64,000 nt of DNA, from assembly GCF_002298975.1 (NCBI RefSeq), contig NZ_DBMV01000045.1, positions 202,681 through 266,680 on the forward strand. The letters run 5' to 3'. The notes under the pieces were generated by a model. That model did not search any database. It was not told where the DNA came from and was given only the letters and a program-made list of their open reading frames with translations. Origin of the DNA: Ralstonia sp. UBA689 (lineage in GTDB: Bacteria > Pseudomonadota > Gammaproteobacteria > Burkholderiales > Burkholderiaceae). Shown here piece after piece: positions 50,606 through 59,966 of this stretch. A program made the translations under genes and the position numbers. Position 1 is the first letter of the stretch. Each line of letters begins with the position of its first letter.

Positions 50606-51429
50606 TTGCGGAATCTCCATGCGGCCACGGCGAGCGGGGCGACGATCCAGGCGGTCATGAGGGAGCCGAGCACGAGCGGGTCGGCCATGCGCTCGGGGAA
50701 TACGGTCGCCAGACCGTAGAGTGTTCGGACTTCGTCAAAGCTGAAGATATTGAGGATGCGGAAAATGTCTGCCGGATTCAGCAGCATCAGGTAGGGCAGG
50801 GCGTCCGATCCCAGCTTTCCGCCCGTGGCGATCAGTGCCCCGAGAAGCAGCAGATCGAATACCAGCACGAAGAAGAACCACAGCGCGATGGCGACACCGC
50901 TTGCGCGCGTGCGGTCGGCGGCGACGACGGACACCAACAGGGCCAGGCTCAGGAAGGCCATGCCCAGCAGCACCGAACTGAGCATGAAGCCGGCGTAGTG
51001 ATACATGGCCGCGAGTGGTAGCTTCACGGCCAACAGTATCCCGACCACCCCAAAGCCGACGACCGTGGAACACGCAAGCGCGGCCGCCAGGCCGAGGTAT
51101 TTGCCAAGCAGCAATTCGACACGGGTGAGCGGCATGGAAAGCAGCAGGTCCAGCGAGCCGCGTTCGCGCTCGCCCACGATCGCGTCAAAGCCGAGAATCA
51201 ACGCAATCAGCGGTACGAGATAAATCACCAGGCTGACCAGGCTGGCGATCGTGACTTCCATGCCGCGCAGCCCGACTTCGCCTTGCTGTGCCGCGCCGAA
51301 GTAGGCGATCACCAGCGCAAACGCCGTCAATACGGTGGTCACGGCCAGCACCCATCGGTTACGGATGCGGTCGTGGAATTCCTTGGCGATGACGATGCCG
51401 ATCTGCCGGGGTTCGAGCGTCAATTGCAT
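50602..51429 (-). CDS. nosY: NosY, membrane subunit of the copper-site assembly ABC transporter
   Basis: NosY (275 residues) is a six-helix ABC-2-type permease. VIAKEFHDRIRNRWVLAVTTVLTAFALVIAYFG at the N-terminus and GFDAIVGERERGSLDLLLSMPLTRVELLLGKYLGLA form the typical coupling region. With NosF and NosD it helps assemble the CuZ site of NosZ. The ATG at 51429 lies eight bases after the nosF stop; longer frames read into nosF. The stop overlaps nosL. Confidence 0.95.
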   Translation of the reverse strand: MQLTLEPRQIGIVIAKEFHDRIRNRWVLAVTTVLTAFALVIAYFGAAQQGEVGLRGMEVTIASLVSLVIYLVPLIALILGFDAIVGERERGSLDLLLSMPLTRVELLLGKYLGLAAALACSTVVGFGVVGILLAVKLPLAAMYHYAGFMLSSVLLGMAFLSLALLVSVVAADRTRASGVAIALWFFFVLVFDLLLLGALIATGGKLGSDALPYLMLLNPADIFRILNIFSFDEVRTLYGLATVFPERMADPLVLGSLMTAWIVAPLAVAAWRFRK

Positions 51430-51437
51430 GGGCGGCC

Positions 51438-52346
51438 TCAAGCAGGTTGGCCAAGGAGCACGTCCTCGAGCGAGGGTTCGCGCAATTGCAGGTCGGCAAG
51501 TGTCGCGCCGAGCGTGGATAGGGATTGCAGCAATGGCATCTTCGCCTGCCGTGGGCACAGCACCGTGGCGCGCGATCCATCCATGTGTAGTTCGCATCCT
51601 GGCGCGGCCGCGAGCGCGCGCCGCAGGGCGGGCTCGGCATGTTCAGGGCCGCCCGTCAGCCGCAGGTCGAACCACAGCGGCAGGGCCATCGATTCGCGCA
51701 ATGATTGCACCGTGCCCTGCGCATGCACGCGTCCGTTTTTCATGATCGCCAGGCGGCCCACGCGCTCCTGGATTTCCGACAGGATGTGCGAGGTCAGCAC
51801 GATGGTCACGCCCTGCGCCTGCAGTTCGCCCAGGGTGCGATAGAAGTCGCGAATCCCCTGCGGGTCCAGGCCGTTGGTGGGCTCGTCAAGGAACAGGAGT
51901 GTGGGCTGGCCGAGCAGGGCCTGGGCGAAACCCAGGCGCTGGCGCATGCCCTTGGAGTAGCCGCGCACGCGGCGGTTTGCGGCATGGGTCAGCCCCACGC
52001 GTTCGAGCACGCGAGCGCAATCCGTTCGCGGCGCGCGCTTGAGCGCAGCGAAGAATTCCAGCGTTTCCTGGCCAGTCAGGTTGTCGTAGAACACCACGTT
52101 TTCCGGCAGATAGCCAACGTTGCGCCGCACCGACCGGAAGGTGCCACCGCGCATGGGCTGGCCCCCGATGCGCACGTCACCCGCGGTGGGCGCCTCCAGG
52201 CCCAGGAGCATCTTGAACAACGTGCTCTTGCCTGCGCCGTTGTGGCCGATCAGGCCGAACAGCTCGCCAGAATGCACCGTCAGGCTCACGTCCGCCACGG
52301 CTTCGATCTCGCCGTAGCGCTTCACCAGTTGCCTCGCTTCAATCAT
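51438..52346 (-). CDS. nosF: NosF, ATPase of the copper-site assembly ABC transporter
   Basis: NosF (302 residues) has Walker A GHNGAGKST, the Q-loop region GYLPENVVFYDNLTG, signature YSKGMRQRLGFAQAL, Walker B LLFLDEPTNGLDP and the switch histidine in VLTSH. A C-terminal extension of about 90 residues follows. It powers NosFY with NosD as periplasmic partner. Its start overlaps the nosD end by eight bases. Confidence 0.96.
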   Translation of the reverse strand: MIEARQLVKRYGEIEAVADVSLTVHSGELFGLIGHNGAGKSTLFKMLLGLEAPTAGDVRIGGQPMRGGTFRSVRRNVGYLPENVVFYDNLTGQETLEFFAALKRAPRTDCARVLERVGLTHAANRRVRGYSKGMRQRLGFAQALLGQPTLLFLDEPTNGLDPQGIRDFYRTLGELQAQGVTIVLTSHILSEIQERVGRLAIMKNGRVHAQGTVQSLRESMALPLWFDLRLTGGPEHAEPALRRALAAAPGCELHMDGSRATVLCPRQAKMPLLQSLSTLGATLADLQLREPSLEDVLLGQPA

Positions 52347-53601
52347 GCTTGTTCACCCACGCGCGCCAATCATTGCCCCGTGGACGCATGCGGGGGCTGG
52401 CGTCGACCACACTGGGCGAGCGCAGCAGCGGGAATTGCTCCGAGATCAGCTTCAACGTCTGTACCGCGGGGCTATTGAGCAGCAGCTTGGCGCTCGGAAA
52501 GCGCCACAACAGCCGGTCCATCAGATCGCTTGCGCGATAGGGCACGTCGCCACGGCCGTCGCCGTTGCGGTCCCATCCGGCATAGTTGCTCCAGTAGTTG
52601 CCGCTGCGCCCGCCCCAGGGCTCGTCGCGTGTGGCAACGTAGCGCACCTGTTCCTGGTTATCGATGAAATCGTTACCGTCCACTTTGTTGTGAATGGACC
52701 CGGCCCATACGTGCATGCCGACCGTATTGCCGATGACGAGGTTGTTGCTTAGCACGTTGTATTCGGCGTCGTAGACGAAGAAGCCGCGCAGGTTTCCGGA
52801 CACGACGTTGTCTTCAATGACCGAATCCTGGATGGTGCGCAGCATGATGCCGTGGTCGGTGTTGCCCCAGGCGCGGTTGCCGCGCACGATCTGGCGGCGC
52901 GTCATCATGAGCGCCAGGCCGCCGCGGTTGTGGTAGGACTCGTTGCCCTCCCACACGTTGTCGTTGGAGTTCATGTAGTGCGTGCCATAGCGCACGTTGT
53001 GAATGCGGTTGGCACGAAACAGTGCGTGGTGCGAGACATCGACATAGATGCCGTCACGCGAAAAACTGATCTCGTTGCCGTCGAGCTGCGCACCCGTCGT
53101 GTTGTAGAGCTGGATGCCGTTGCCGCGCTGGGCGGAAGGGTAATCGCGCTTGCCGGCAATCACGTTGCCCACGATGCGCACATCCTTCACGCCCTCGATC
53201 CACAGGCCGAACAGGTTGTAGGTGAGCTCGCAGTGTCTGACCGTGGCGCGATCGGCGCCGGGTTGGATGTAGATGCCGGCGTTCTGCGCGCCGAGGTCGT
53301 CGCCGCTGTCGCTGACGATCAGGCCATCGATCGTGACGTCCGGCGACGTGACGCGGATCACGTCGCCGACAAGGCCGCCGCTGATGGTGGGGCGGTCGAT
53401 GCCTACCAGGGCCAGTGGTTTGTCGATCCGGACCGGGCCTTGATACCGCCCGCGCTCGATGACGAGGGTGTCCCCTGCATGCGCGAGCGTGACCGCCTGC
53501 GAAATCGAACTGCCGGCATGCACGCGAACCTCTGCACCGCAGGCCGCAGTGCAGACCAGCAGTGCCGAGATCGCGCAGAAGAGGCGGTTCAGTACAGCCA
53601 T
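52339..53601 (-). CDS. nosD: NosD, periplasmic copper-site maturation protein
   Basis: NosD (420 residues) has a signal peptide (ending TAACGA) and right-handed parallel beta-helix (carbohydrate-binding/CASH) repeats such as YNLFGLWIEGVKDVRIVGNVI, GNGIQLYNTTGAQLDGNEISFSRDGIYVD and GNYWSNYAGWDRNGDGRGDVPY. It takes copper from NosL and hands it to NosZ. The ATG at 53601 (MAVLNRLF) starts the signal peptide; earlier in-frame starts lie inside nosR. It overlaps nosR by 13 bases. Confidence 0.95.
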   Translation of the reverse strand: MAVLNRLFCAISALLVCTAACGAEVRVHAGSSISQAVTLAHAGDTLVIERGRYQGPVRIDKPLALVGIDRPTISGGLVGDVIRVTSPDVTIDGLIVSDSGDDLGAQNAGIYIQPGADRATVRHCELTYNLFGLWIEGVKDVRIVGNVIAGKRDYPSAQRGNGIQLYNTTGAQLDGNEISFSRDGIYVDVSHHALFRANRIHNVRYGTHYMNSNDNVWEGNESYHNRGGLALMMTRRQIVRGNRAWGNTDHGIMLRTIQDSVIEDNVVSGNLRGFFVYDAEYNVLSNNLVIGNTVGMHVWAGSIHNKVDGNDFIDNQEQVRYVATRDEPWGGRSGNYWSNYAGWDRNGDGRGDVPYRASDLMDRLLWRFPSAKLLLNSPAVQTLKLISEQFPLLRSPSVVDASPRMRPRGNDWRAWVNKHD

Positions 53602-56207
53602 TTCAGTTGGGGCAAGGTTTGCAGCGCCGGCAGCACGCCCACCGCCTTCATGGCAAGGAAGAGTCCTGCGCCAATCAGCAGGTTCTTCATGCCGACATAG
53701 GCTGCCATGTCGGCCCAGGAGGCCGTGCGCAGCTTGTAACCCCACCACGCGCCTTCCTTCACATAGGGCTTGCACGCCATGCGCATCACAAGTTCGTAGG
53801 CGGACCAGGCCAGCCACCAACCCAGCACGATCCCCTGGCCAAGCCTGCCGCCCGCACCGAGCAGCCACGCCCAGGTGACCAGCACGGCCAGGCCAATGCC
53901 GGCGGCACGGAAGAACAACGGGTGGCTGAGGAATTGCCGGTTCCAGGGGAAGAGGTGGTCGGTCAGCTCACGACGCAACCGGGCGAGGATGCCCACAGGT
54001 GGTGGCGGCAGCGAAGCCGGCGCCGGCGCGATGGGTTTGGGCGGCGCGCTTGGCACCGGCTGGATCGGAATGTAGTAGCCGTCGGCGCCGATCGGTGTCA
54101 GTTTCAAGCCGGCGCTCGTGCGGTGCTTGCGCTCCTTGACCAGCGGAGGGCACGCATGATCGTCGTAATACATGACCATGCAATCCAGGCACAGCAGGCA
54201 TTCGCGCTGGTCGATCTTGCCGTCGCGTCCGATGGCTTGCGATCCGCAGCCAGCCTCGCAGGCGCGGCACGGGCCGCACTCTTGCTTGCGCTTGAGACCC
54301 CACCACCGGAACGTTGAAGGGATGGCGAGCGAGGCGCCCAGCGGGCACAGGTATTTGCAGAATGGCCGCTCGATGAACAGGGCGGCGACAGCCAGCACGC
54401 TCCAGAACGTGACGAAGGGCCACGTCCGGTTCCAGACGCCGACCAGGAACGTGGTCTTGAACGGCTCGATCTCCGCCAGCTTCTCGGCGGTGCCCATCGA
54501 GTAGAACGACATCCCGAGCAGGCCGGCAAACACACCGTATTTGATCCACTTGAGCTTGTCGTGCAGCGCCTTGGGCAACGGGAACTGGAAGCGCGCAAGG
54601 CCAAGTTTGCCCCCCACCTTGTAGAGGATCTCACTCAGCGAGCCGTAGGGGCACAGCCAACCGCAGAACATGCCGCGGCCCCAGAAGAACACGCTGATGA
54701 TGATGAACCACCAGAACAGGAAGATGAACGGATCGGACAGGAACAGATCCCACCGCCACTTGAAGAGAATGGCGTGGAACCATGTCAGCACCTGCGTGAT
54801 GGACGGCTGCGCCATGAGATGGAATCCAGCGAAGCCAATGCTCGTGGTCCACAGCGCGTACTTGGGCCAGGAGACCCAGCGCTTGTCCTTGCGCCTGGAG
54901 CGGCGCACCAGCGTGTCGCGACACGCGTACACCGCGCCCGCGCCAATCAACAGGAGGGCGAACAGGCCGATCTCGACGGCGCGCGCCTTCCAGATCTGCA
55001 GCCAGGGCGGAGCGGGGCGGTCGTACTGCGGCCGCCCGCCAACCAGCTCATCCGCCGGGAGCCAGTATTCCTGGTCGAAGCTTGTGAAAGTCTTTGCGCC
55101 GGTTTCCGCGTCCAACTTGTTGGCCAGGAACACCAGCTTCCACGGATACGCCGACGAAAACCCCGGGCTGCGGATGATGAAGATGCCTGACTCGCGATAG
55201 TCCGGCGCACCGGTTGCGCGGATGCCGTAGAGGTTCTGGTAATCAAGGTCCCGGAAGGTGAAGGTGTCGGTATCCTGGGCGACCTGGATGCGGTCGAAGA
55301 TGCCCCCGCGCACGAAGCCGGAACCTTTGAAACTCTCCGTGCCGTTCGACGCGATGAAGATCGCGTGTTCGCCGGCTTTCAGGCTCGACATGAGCGATGC
55401 GTAATTCGCATCGCCCAGGATGCTGCGCCCTACGACAGGTGCACTGACGTCACCGAACACCATATCCACGTAAGGCTGGCCGTTGGCCTGCAGCCCAACA
55501 TCTTCGGGGTGCACGGTCAGGCGCTGCACAGCGCCTTGATCCAGCAGCGCCTTCCAGCTCAGGGGCTGACTTGCCTGCGTAAATTTCGCCTGGGCGCGCC
55601 GTTTGGGAGTGATGATTCCGGCCTGTTCGGCCGCGGCCTTGCCGCTGCGCAGAATGACCTGATTCTCGGACATCACCGTCACGGTCGCGCCACTGATCGC
55701 GTCGAGTTCGACGGCGCCCTCGCTCACTGCGTGGGATTTGCCGATCTCGATGCTCCCCCCGACGAACTTGCCGATGTACTGCGCGGTGAAGTGTGTCAGT
55801 TGGGTTTCTGGAATGCCCAGCAGAAGGATCGGCTCGGAGTGTCGCAATACCTTGACGCCCGTGATCACGCCGTGCGCGTCCATACCCATCAGCGTAACGA
55901 TGGGTTTGCCCGAATAGCCGGGCATGTCAACGATGTCGGTAGACAGGAACGCGTAGCCGACCAGTTGGCGTTTGCCGGCCACGTCGCGATAGCCCTCCAC
56001 GTAGGGGGGGTGTCCCTTACGCGGTGAGAAGCTGCTGGCGCCTGGCAGCACATCCGTGCAGGGCACCATTGCGCACAGGTTCGGGTCGGTCGATAAACCG
56101 GCGGGCAGCGGCGCCTCATAAGCCATGCCGCTGATGCCCGCCAGCGCGGACGTGTCCATCGCACAAGTGGCGGCAATCACCGCCAATCGTGAGAACAGGT
56201 GTTTCAT
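53589..56207 (-). CDS. nosR: NosR, flavo-iron-sulfur membrane protein needed for N2O reduction
   Basis: NosR (872 residues) has a signal peptide (MKHLFSRLAVIAATCA) and a periplasmic FMN-binding domain with the flavin-carrying threonine in DAISGATVTVMS. A helical bundle holds the two CxxxCP motifs CGWLCPYGS and CKYLCPLGA. The 4Fe-4S ferredoxin-like sites are ECGPCRACEAGC and CLLCLDCMVMYYDDHACPP. It passes electrons towards NosZ. ApbE, encoded nearby, is expected to attach its FMN. The ATG at 56207 begins the signal peptide. It follows nosZ by 16 bases. Confidence 0.96.
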   Translation of the reverse strand: MKHLFSRLAVIAATCAMDTSALAGISGMAYEAPLPAGLSTDPNLCAMVPCTDVLPGASSFSPRKGHPPYVEGYRDVAGKRQLVGYAFLSTDIVDMPGYSGKPIVTLMGMDAHGVITGVKVLRHSEPILLLGIPETQLTHFTAQYIGKFVGGSIEIGKSHAVSEGAVELDAISGATVTVMSENQVILRSGKAAAEQAGIITPKRRAQAKFTQASQPLSWKALLDQGAVQRLTVHPEDVGLQANGQPYVDMVFGDVSAPVVGRSILGDANYASLMSSLKAGEHAIFIASNGTESFKGSGFVRGGIFDRIQVAQDTDTFTFRDLDYQNLYGIRATGAPDYRESGIFIIRSPGFSSAYPWKLVFLANKLDAETGAKTFTSFDQEYWLPADELVGGRPQYDRPAPPWLQIWKARAVEIGLFALLLIGAGAVYACRDTLVRRSRRKDKRWVSWPKYALWTTSIGFAGFHLMAQPSITQVLTWFHAILFKWRWDLFLSDPFIFLFWWFIIISVFFWGRGMFCGWLCPYGSLSEILYKVGGKLGLARFQFPLPKALHDKLKWIKYGVFAGLLGMSFYSMGTAEKLAEIEPFKTTFLVGVWNRTWPFVTFWSVLAVAALFIERPFCKYLCPLGASLAIPSTFRWWGLKRKQECGPCRACEAGCGSQAIGRDGKIDQRECLLCLDCMVMYYDDHACPPLVKERKHRTSAGLKLTPIGADGYYIPIQPVPSAPPKPIAPAPASLPPPPVGILARLRRELTDHLFPWNRQFLSHPLFFRAAGIGLAVLVTWAWLLGAGGRLGQGIVLGWWLAWSAYELVMRMACKPYVKEGAWWGYKLRTASWADMAAYVGMKNLLIGAGLFLAMKAVGVLPALQTLPQLKWLY

Positions 56208-56223
56208 ACGTCCGCCTTCTCCC

Positions 56224-58179
56224 TTATGCCTCAACAAGCATGCGCGAGCGCATTTCCAGGTGCAGCGCGTGGCAGAAGTTGGTGCAGTAGCACCAGTAGA
56301 CCCCTGGCTTGTCGGCCTTGAAGGTGACCGACTTGGTTTCCTGCGGGTTCACGATGAAGTTGATGTTGTACTTCGGGATGGCGAAGCCGTGGGTCAAGTC
56401 CTCCACCTTGTCCAGGTTGGTGAGGATGATCGTTACCTCATCGCCCTTCTTCACGGTGAACTCGCGCAAGCCAAAGGCAGGTGCCTGCGAGGTTAGGTAG
56501 ACCGTCACCTGCTTGCCCTTGCGTTCGACGCGGCACTCCTTCGGGTCTTTCACCGCGTTCGGGAACTCATCGATGTTGTAGACCTGACGCGTCTTGATGA
56601 TGTCGCGGCGGATGACGATCGAGTCGTGCGGCTCGGAATAGACCGCATGGTCTGCCACGAGCTTCATCTTGTCGCCGGAGATGTCGATGAGCTGCGCTGT
56701 TTCCGGGTGCAGCGGGCCGACCGGCAGGAACCGGTCTTTCGAGAACTTGTTGTCCGAAATGAAGAACTTGCCATCCGGTTCCTTGGTTTCGCCCATCGAG
56801 GTGAAACCGTGGCCCGGCTGGTAATTGACGTCGATGCGGTCCACCACCGGCACGGCGGTCTTGTCGCCCTTGAACGCCTTGATCGCCGCTTCGAGGTTCC
56901 ATTTGACGATCTGGCTGTCGAGGAACAGCGTGGTATAGGCATTGCCGCGGTTGTCAAAACCGGTGTGCAGCGGGCCGAGGCCGATCTCGGGTTCGGCGAC
57001 GACGCAGTCGCGAGGCTCCTTGAGTTCGCCGTTGAACCACTTCAACACGAGGTCGTGTTCGATCAGCGTTGCCGTCGGCGACAGCTTGCCGGAACAGGCG
57101 TAGTACTTGCCGTCCGGGCTGGCATTCACGCCGTGCGGGTTCTTGGGCACGGGCACATAGCAGGTCAGCGCGGTCTTCGGGTCGGTGTTGGCGGCTTTGG
57201 TGCCATCGACGACAGGGACTTTCGAGGTGCCGATGGTGAAGGTCTTGCCGGCTTTGACCGCGGCTTCGATCCGTGCAACGTTGAAGAAGACGCACGCGTC
57301 GCGCTCGGCGGACATCATCTCTTCGTAATGCACACCGCCTTCGGTGTTGTACTGGTTGGAAGCGGCGAGCTTGCCGTCATAAGACGTGGCCACCAGGTCC
57401 ATGTTGCCGTCGACCTTGACCTGCCAGCGGGGCTCCATCGTCTCCGCGTCCACGCAGGTGAACAGGCAGAAATATTTCTTCGGGTCGTTCAGATCGCGGC
57501 CGTCATTGGGCTGCGGAATGTGAAACTCGTTGCCGCAGAACACTCGGGTGGTGTGATTGATCTTGTCATCCACCGGGTCCCGCTTGTCAGGGAAGACGCC
57601 GTGGAAGCCCTGCACGTTCGGCAATTCGACAATCTTGTCGCATTCCATCGTGTCCATGCGCACCCGGGCGAGCCGGCTGTGGATCTTATCGTTGACGAAG
57701 ATGTATTTCCCGTCGTACGTGCCGTCGGTATAGGACGGATGCACGTGGTGGGTATCACCGGTCCAGTACTTGAGCGTTCCGTCCGGATTGGTGCCCATGA
57801 TCTTCTTCGATTCGTTGGTGATGCCCCAGCCCACCAGGCAATCGATGTTGAAGACGGGTATGCGCTTGAAGCAGCGCCCCGAGGGCAGACCGTAGATGCG
57901 AACCTCACCCGAGTGGCCGCCGCTGGAGAACGCGTAGTACGTGTCCAGCTGGCCGGGCGGCACTTCGTACTTGCTGTAGTCGACGCCGCCGGCTGCGCTC
58001 GCTTTGCCATCCGCCGGAGCCGCTGCCGCAGGCGCGTCCTTGTCCGTGCCTTTGTTGCAGGCTGCCAGGCCGGCGGACAGGCCCACGCCGACCAGACCCG
58101 CTGCCGTCCGGTTCAGAAAGCTGCGTCGTGTCGGGCTCACCGGAATCGGATTCTCAAAATCATTGTTGGATAGGCTCAT
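56224..58179 (-). CDS. nosZ: Nitrous-oxide reductase NosZ (TAT-exported)
   Basis: NosZ (651 residues) reduces N2O to N2 in the periplasm. A twin-arginine signal (PTRRSFLNRTAAGLVGVGLSAGLAAC, near residue 18) marks the clade I type. The seven-bladed propeller carries CuZ histidines, including TGDTHHVHPS and NEFHIPQ. The C-terminal cupredoxin has the CuA ligands in GVYWCYCTNFCHALHLEMRSRM. Intact length and all main ligands suggest it is active. An FNR-type box lies 56 bases upstream. It leads the operon nosZRDFYL. Confidence 0.98.
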   Translation of the reverse strand: MSLSNNDFENPIPVSPTRRSFLNRTAAGLVGVGLSAGLAACNKGTDKDAPAAAAPADGKASAAGGVDYSKYEVPPGQLDTYYAFSSGGHSGEVRIYGLPSGRCFKRIPVFNIDCLVGWGITNESKKIMGTNPDGTLKYWTGDTHHVHPSYTDGTYDGKYIFVNDKIHSRLARVRMDTMECDKIVELPNVQGFHGVFPDKRDPVDDKINHTTRVFCGNEFHIPQPNDGRDLNDPKKYFCLFTCVDAETMEPRWQVKVDGNMDLVATSYDGKLAASNQYNTEGGVHYEEMMSAERDACVFFNVARIEAAVKAGKTFTIGTSKVPVVDGTKAANTDPKTALTCYVPVPKNPHGVNASPDGKYYACSGKLSPTATLIEHDLVLKWFNGELKEPRDCVVAEPEIGLGPLHTGFDNRGNAYTTLFLDSQIVKWNLEAAIKAFKGDKTAVPVVDRIDVNYQPGHGFTSMGETKEPDGKFFISDNKFSKDRFLPVGPLHPETAQLIDISGDKMKLVADHAVYSEPHDSIVIRRDIIKTRQVYNIDEFPNAVKDPKECRVERKGKQVTVYLTSQAPAFGLREFTVKKGDEVTIILTNLDKVEDLTHGFAIPKYNINFIVNPQETKSVTFKADKPGVYWCYCTNFCHALHLEMRSRMLVEA

Positions 58180-58234
58180 CTCTTACGCTCCCTCAGAATT
58201 GGAAACCACATTAACAAACCGCAAATTTTCGCTA

Positions 58235-58248
58235 TTGACAGCAATCAA
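58235..58248. promoter_or_regulatory. FNR/NNR-type box upstream of nosZ
   Basis: TTGACAGCAATCAA, an FNR-family box (TTGAC-N4-ATCAA), is centred about 62 bases before the nosZ start, a distance that fits direct activation from the usual -41.5 position. It probably couples the nos operon to low oxygen or NO. The regulator is not identified. Confidence 0.65.
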
Positions 58249-58399
58249 AGGTCAGTGGAAACCCATCAATTCGAATTGAATCGCAACGAGCCTTATTCAA
58301 TTGACCGTTGAAAATTGGAATAACCTATTCTTTATAAGGCTATTCAGATATGAATGAATGTGGCGATAAGGTTGCGCTTTGTGCGGGTTGCAGTGCGGA

Positions 58400-59485
58400 T
58401 CAGGTTGATGTGGCAGGGCGGCCGCCCAGCGCAGAAAACGCGGTTGTCATACGGTCTTGATGGCGGCCATCGGCATCGCGCAGGATGAAGTAGGCGGCCA
58501 GCCCGAGTTGCTCGGCAACCTCAAGGCCGCGTTCGGGGCCCAACACAATCAGCGCCGTGGCGTATGCGTCGGCAATCGCACACTGCGACGCGGCCACGGT
58601 GACGGAGGTCAGGCCATTGGCAATTGGGTGGCCTGTACGTGGATCGATCTCGTGTGAGTAATGCTGCCCATCCTGCTCAAAGCAGATGCGGTAATCGCCT
58701 GACGTCGCCATGGCCAGATCGCGCAATGGCACGACGAATCGTGCACGGCGCGGCAGCCCCCGCTGAGGCTCTTCAATACCGATTTGCCACGCGCGCCCAT
58801 CATGGCGCCGGCCCTTGGCGCGCACTTCTCCGCCCACCTCGACCATGAAATCAGCGATGCCAAGCGCGTCAAGCGCGATGGCCGCCTGGTCCACGCCAAA
58901 ACCCTTGGCGATGGCCGATAGATCGGTGTAGACGCGAGGGTTGGCTTTCGTGGCGGTGCGCGTGCGCGCGTCGATTTCCAGCGCGCCGGTGCCGACCGCG
59001 CTCCTGAGCATCGCCAGCTCTCGCGACGTTGCCACACGTTGAGCCTTTTCCGGCCCGAAGCCCCACAGATTGACGAAGCTCCCGGCAGTGACATCGAACG
59101 CACCATCCGTTGCGAGGCTCACCGATCTCGCCATCTGCAATACGCTGATCGTATCGGCGGACAACGCGAAGGGGCGCCCGCCCGCATACCGGTTCAGTTG
59201 CGACAGTTCCGAGTCGGCCCGATACGTCGACATGCGTTGATCAACAGCCTGGACAGCCGCATCCACGGCTGCACGCGCCGCATCGAGCAATGCCGTGTCA
59301 TCAATCGATGGAAGCGCGAGCCGCACGTGATATGTCGTGCCCATCGTGTGGCCTTCGAAGGCATATCGATACCGCGCGGGCGGTGCGCTCGCGGCCGGAC
59401 TGGCGGTCCAGCGCAGCGTGTGCGCCGGGCCGGCGAGCCCGATACTCGGCAGGATTCCACGGTGGGGCAGAGTGCAACGGTTCAA
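58400..59485 (-). CDS. apbE: FAD:protein FMN transferase ApbE (NosX)
   Basis: ApbE (361 residues) has the family start YAFEGHTMGTTYHVRLALP, the metal/FAD site with DLSAIAKGFGVDQAA and VEVGGEVRAKGRR, and the C-terminal ISYSHEIDP-like YSHEIDPRTGHPI with VAASQCAIADAYATAL. It attaches FMN to threonine in target proteins such as NosR, for which it is often called NosX. The start is probably a TTG at 59485: the frame upstream is closed and no ATG or GTG occurs before the conserved domain. It precedes nosZ on the same strand. FNR-type boxes lie at 59542 and 59581. Confidence 0.92.
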   Translation of the reverse strand: MNRCTLPHRGILPSIGLAGPAHTLRWTASPAASAPPARYRYAFEGHTMGTTYHVRLALPSIDDTALLDAARAAVDAAVQAVDQRMSTYRADSELSQLNRYAGGRPFALSADTISVLQMARSVSLATDGAFDVTAGSFVNLWGFGPEKAQRVATSRELAMLRSAVGTGALEIDARTRTATKANPRVYTDLSAIAKGFGVDQAAIALDALGIADFMVEVGGEVRAKGRRHDGRAWQIGIEEPQRGLPRRARFVVPLRDLAMATSGDYRICFEQDGQHYSHEIDPRTGHPIANGLTSVTVAASQCAIADAYATALIVLGPERGLEVAEQLGLAAYFILRDADGRHQDRMTTAFSALGGRPATST

Positions 59486-59541
59486 GATTTCACCGCACGT
59501 GTCAGAAGCGGCCGATGGTAGCGCTATGCCTGCAACACAGA

Positions 59542-59555
59542 TTGATGCGCATCAA
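59542..59555. promoter_or_regulatory. Perfect FNR-type box upstream of apbE
   Basis: TTGATGCGCATCAA is a perfect palindromic FNR box (TTGAT-N4-ATCAA). It lies 57 bases upstream of the apbE start and 26 bases from a second box. It could serve apbE on the left or the nosL-like gene on the right. Confidence 0.7.
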
Positions 59556-59580
59556 TTGACCGAAATGCCCGTGGCTAGAA

Positions 59581-59594
59581 TTGATGCAAATCAA
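59581..59594. promoter_or_regulatory. Second FNR-type box
   Basis: TTGATGCAAATCAA matches all ten fixed FNR positions. It is 39 bases, start to start, from the box at 59542, and 373 bases upstream of the nosL-like gene. The following 120 bases are AT-rich. Paired boxes in a divergent promoter region suggest control in both directions. Confidence 0.65.
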
Positions 59595-59966
59595 GTATTG
59601 CGGATGCATTTTTTATCCACAATGCAATGTCGGGTATTTTTTTGGCGTTTTTTTTGCTATGCAGAAATGGGAAACGCAAATGCCGGAAAAAAGGCCGATT
59701 TAAAAATGGGCAACATCAATTCATGCCATCGATCAATTTAGAAGATTGGCATCGCCGATATGCTCGACATCCTGGCGTTGGCTGGCGCTGCGACTGCCGA
59801 TGGATTCGGCCATGCCACGCCGATGGTGTCGTCGTTCCGTTTCTTGTTGGTGGGAGAGCCGCACCTGCTCGCCTCCCATGGAGCTTTCACTTGTGATTCG
59901 CCGCTGTCATCTTCTGTCCAGAACCGTCTTTGCCCGCGGCATCAGCGCCGGTGGATGGAGCGGGTT
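59595..59966. other. Leader region before the NosL-like gene
   Basis: About 370 bases: first an AT-rich stretch (59600-59740) with T-rich runs, then a GC-rich part. An open frame extends upstream from the NosL-like gene to 59760, but its product (MLDILALAGAATADGF) lacks family similarity and its ATG has no good ribosome site. No separate gene is seen. Confidence 0.5.

Noticed and set aside
59760..59966. Extending the NosL-like gene to the ATG at 59760
   Set aside because: The added residues show no family similarity and lack a good ribosome site, whereas the ATG at 59967 has GGAG at eight bases and opens into a membrane helix.
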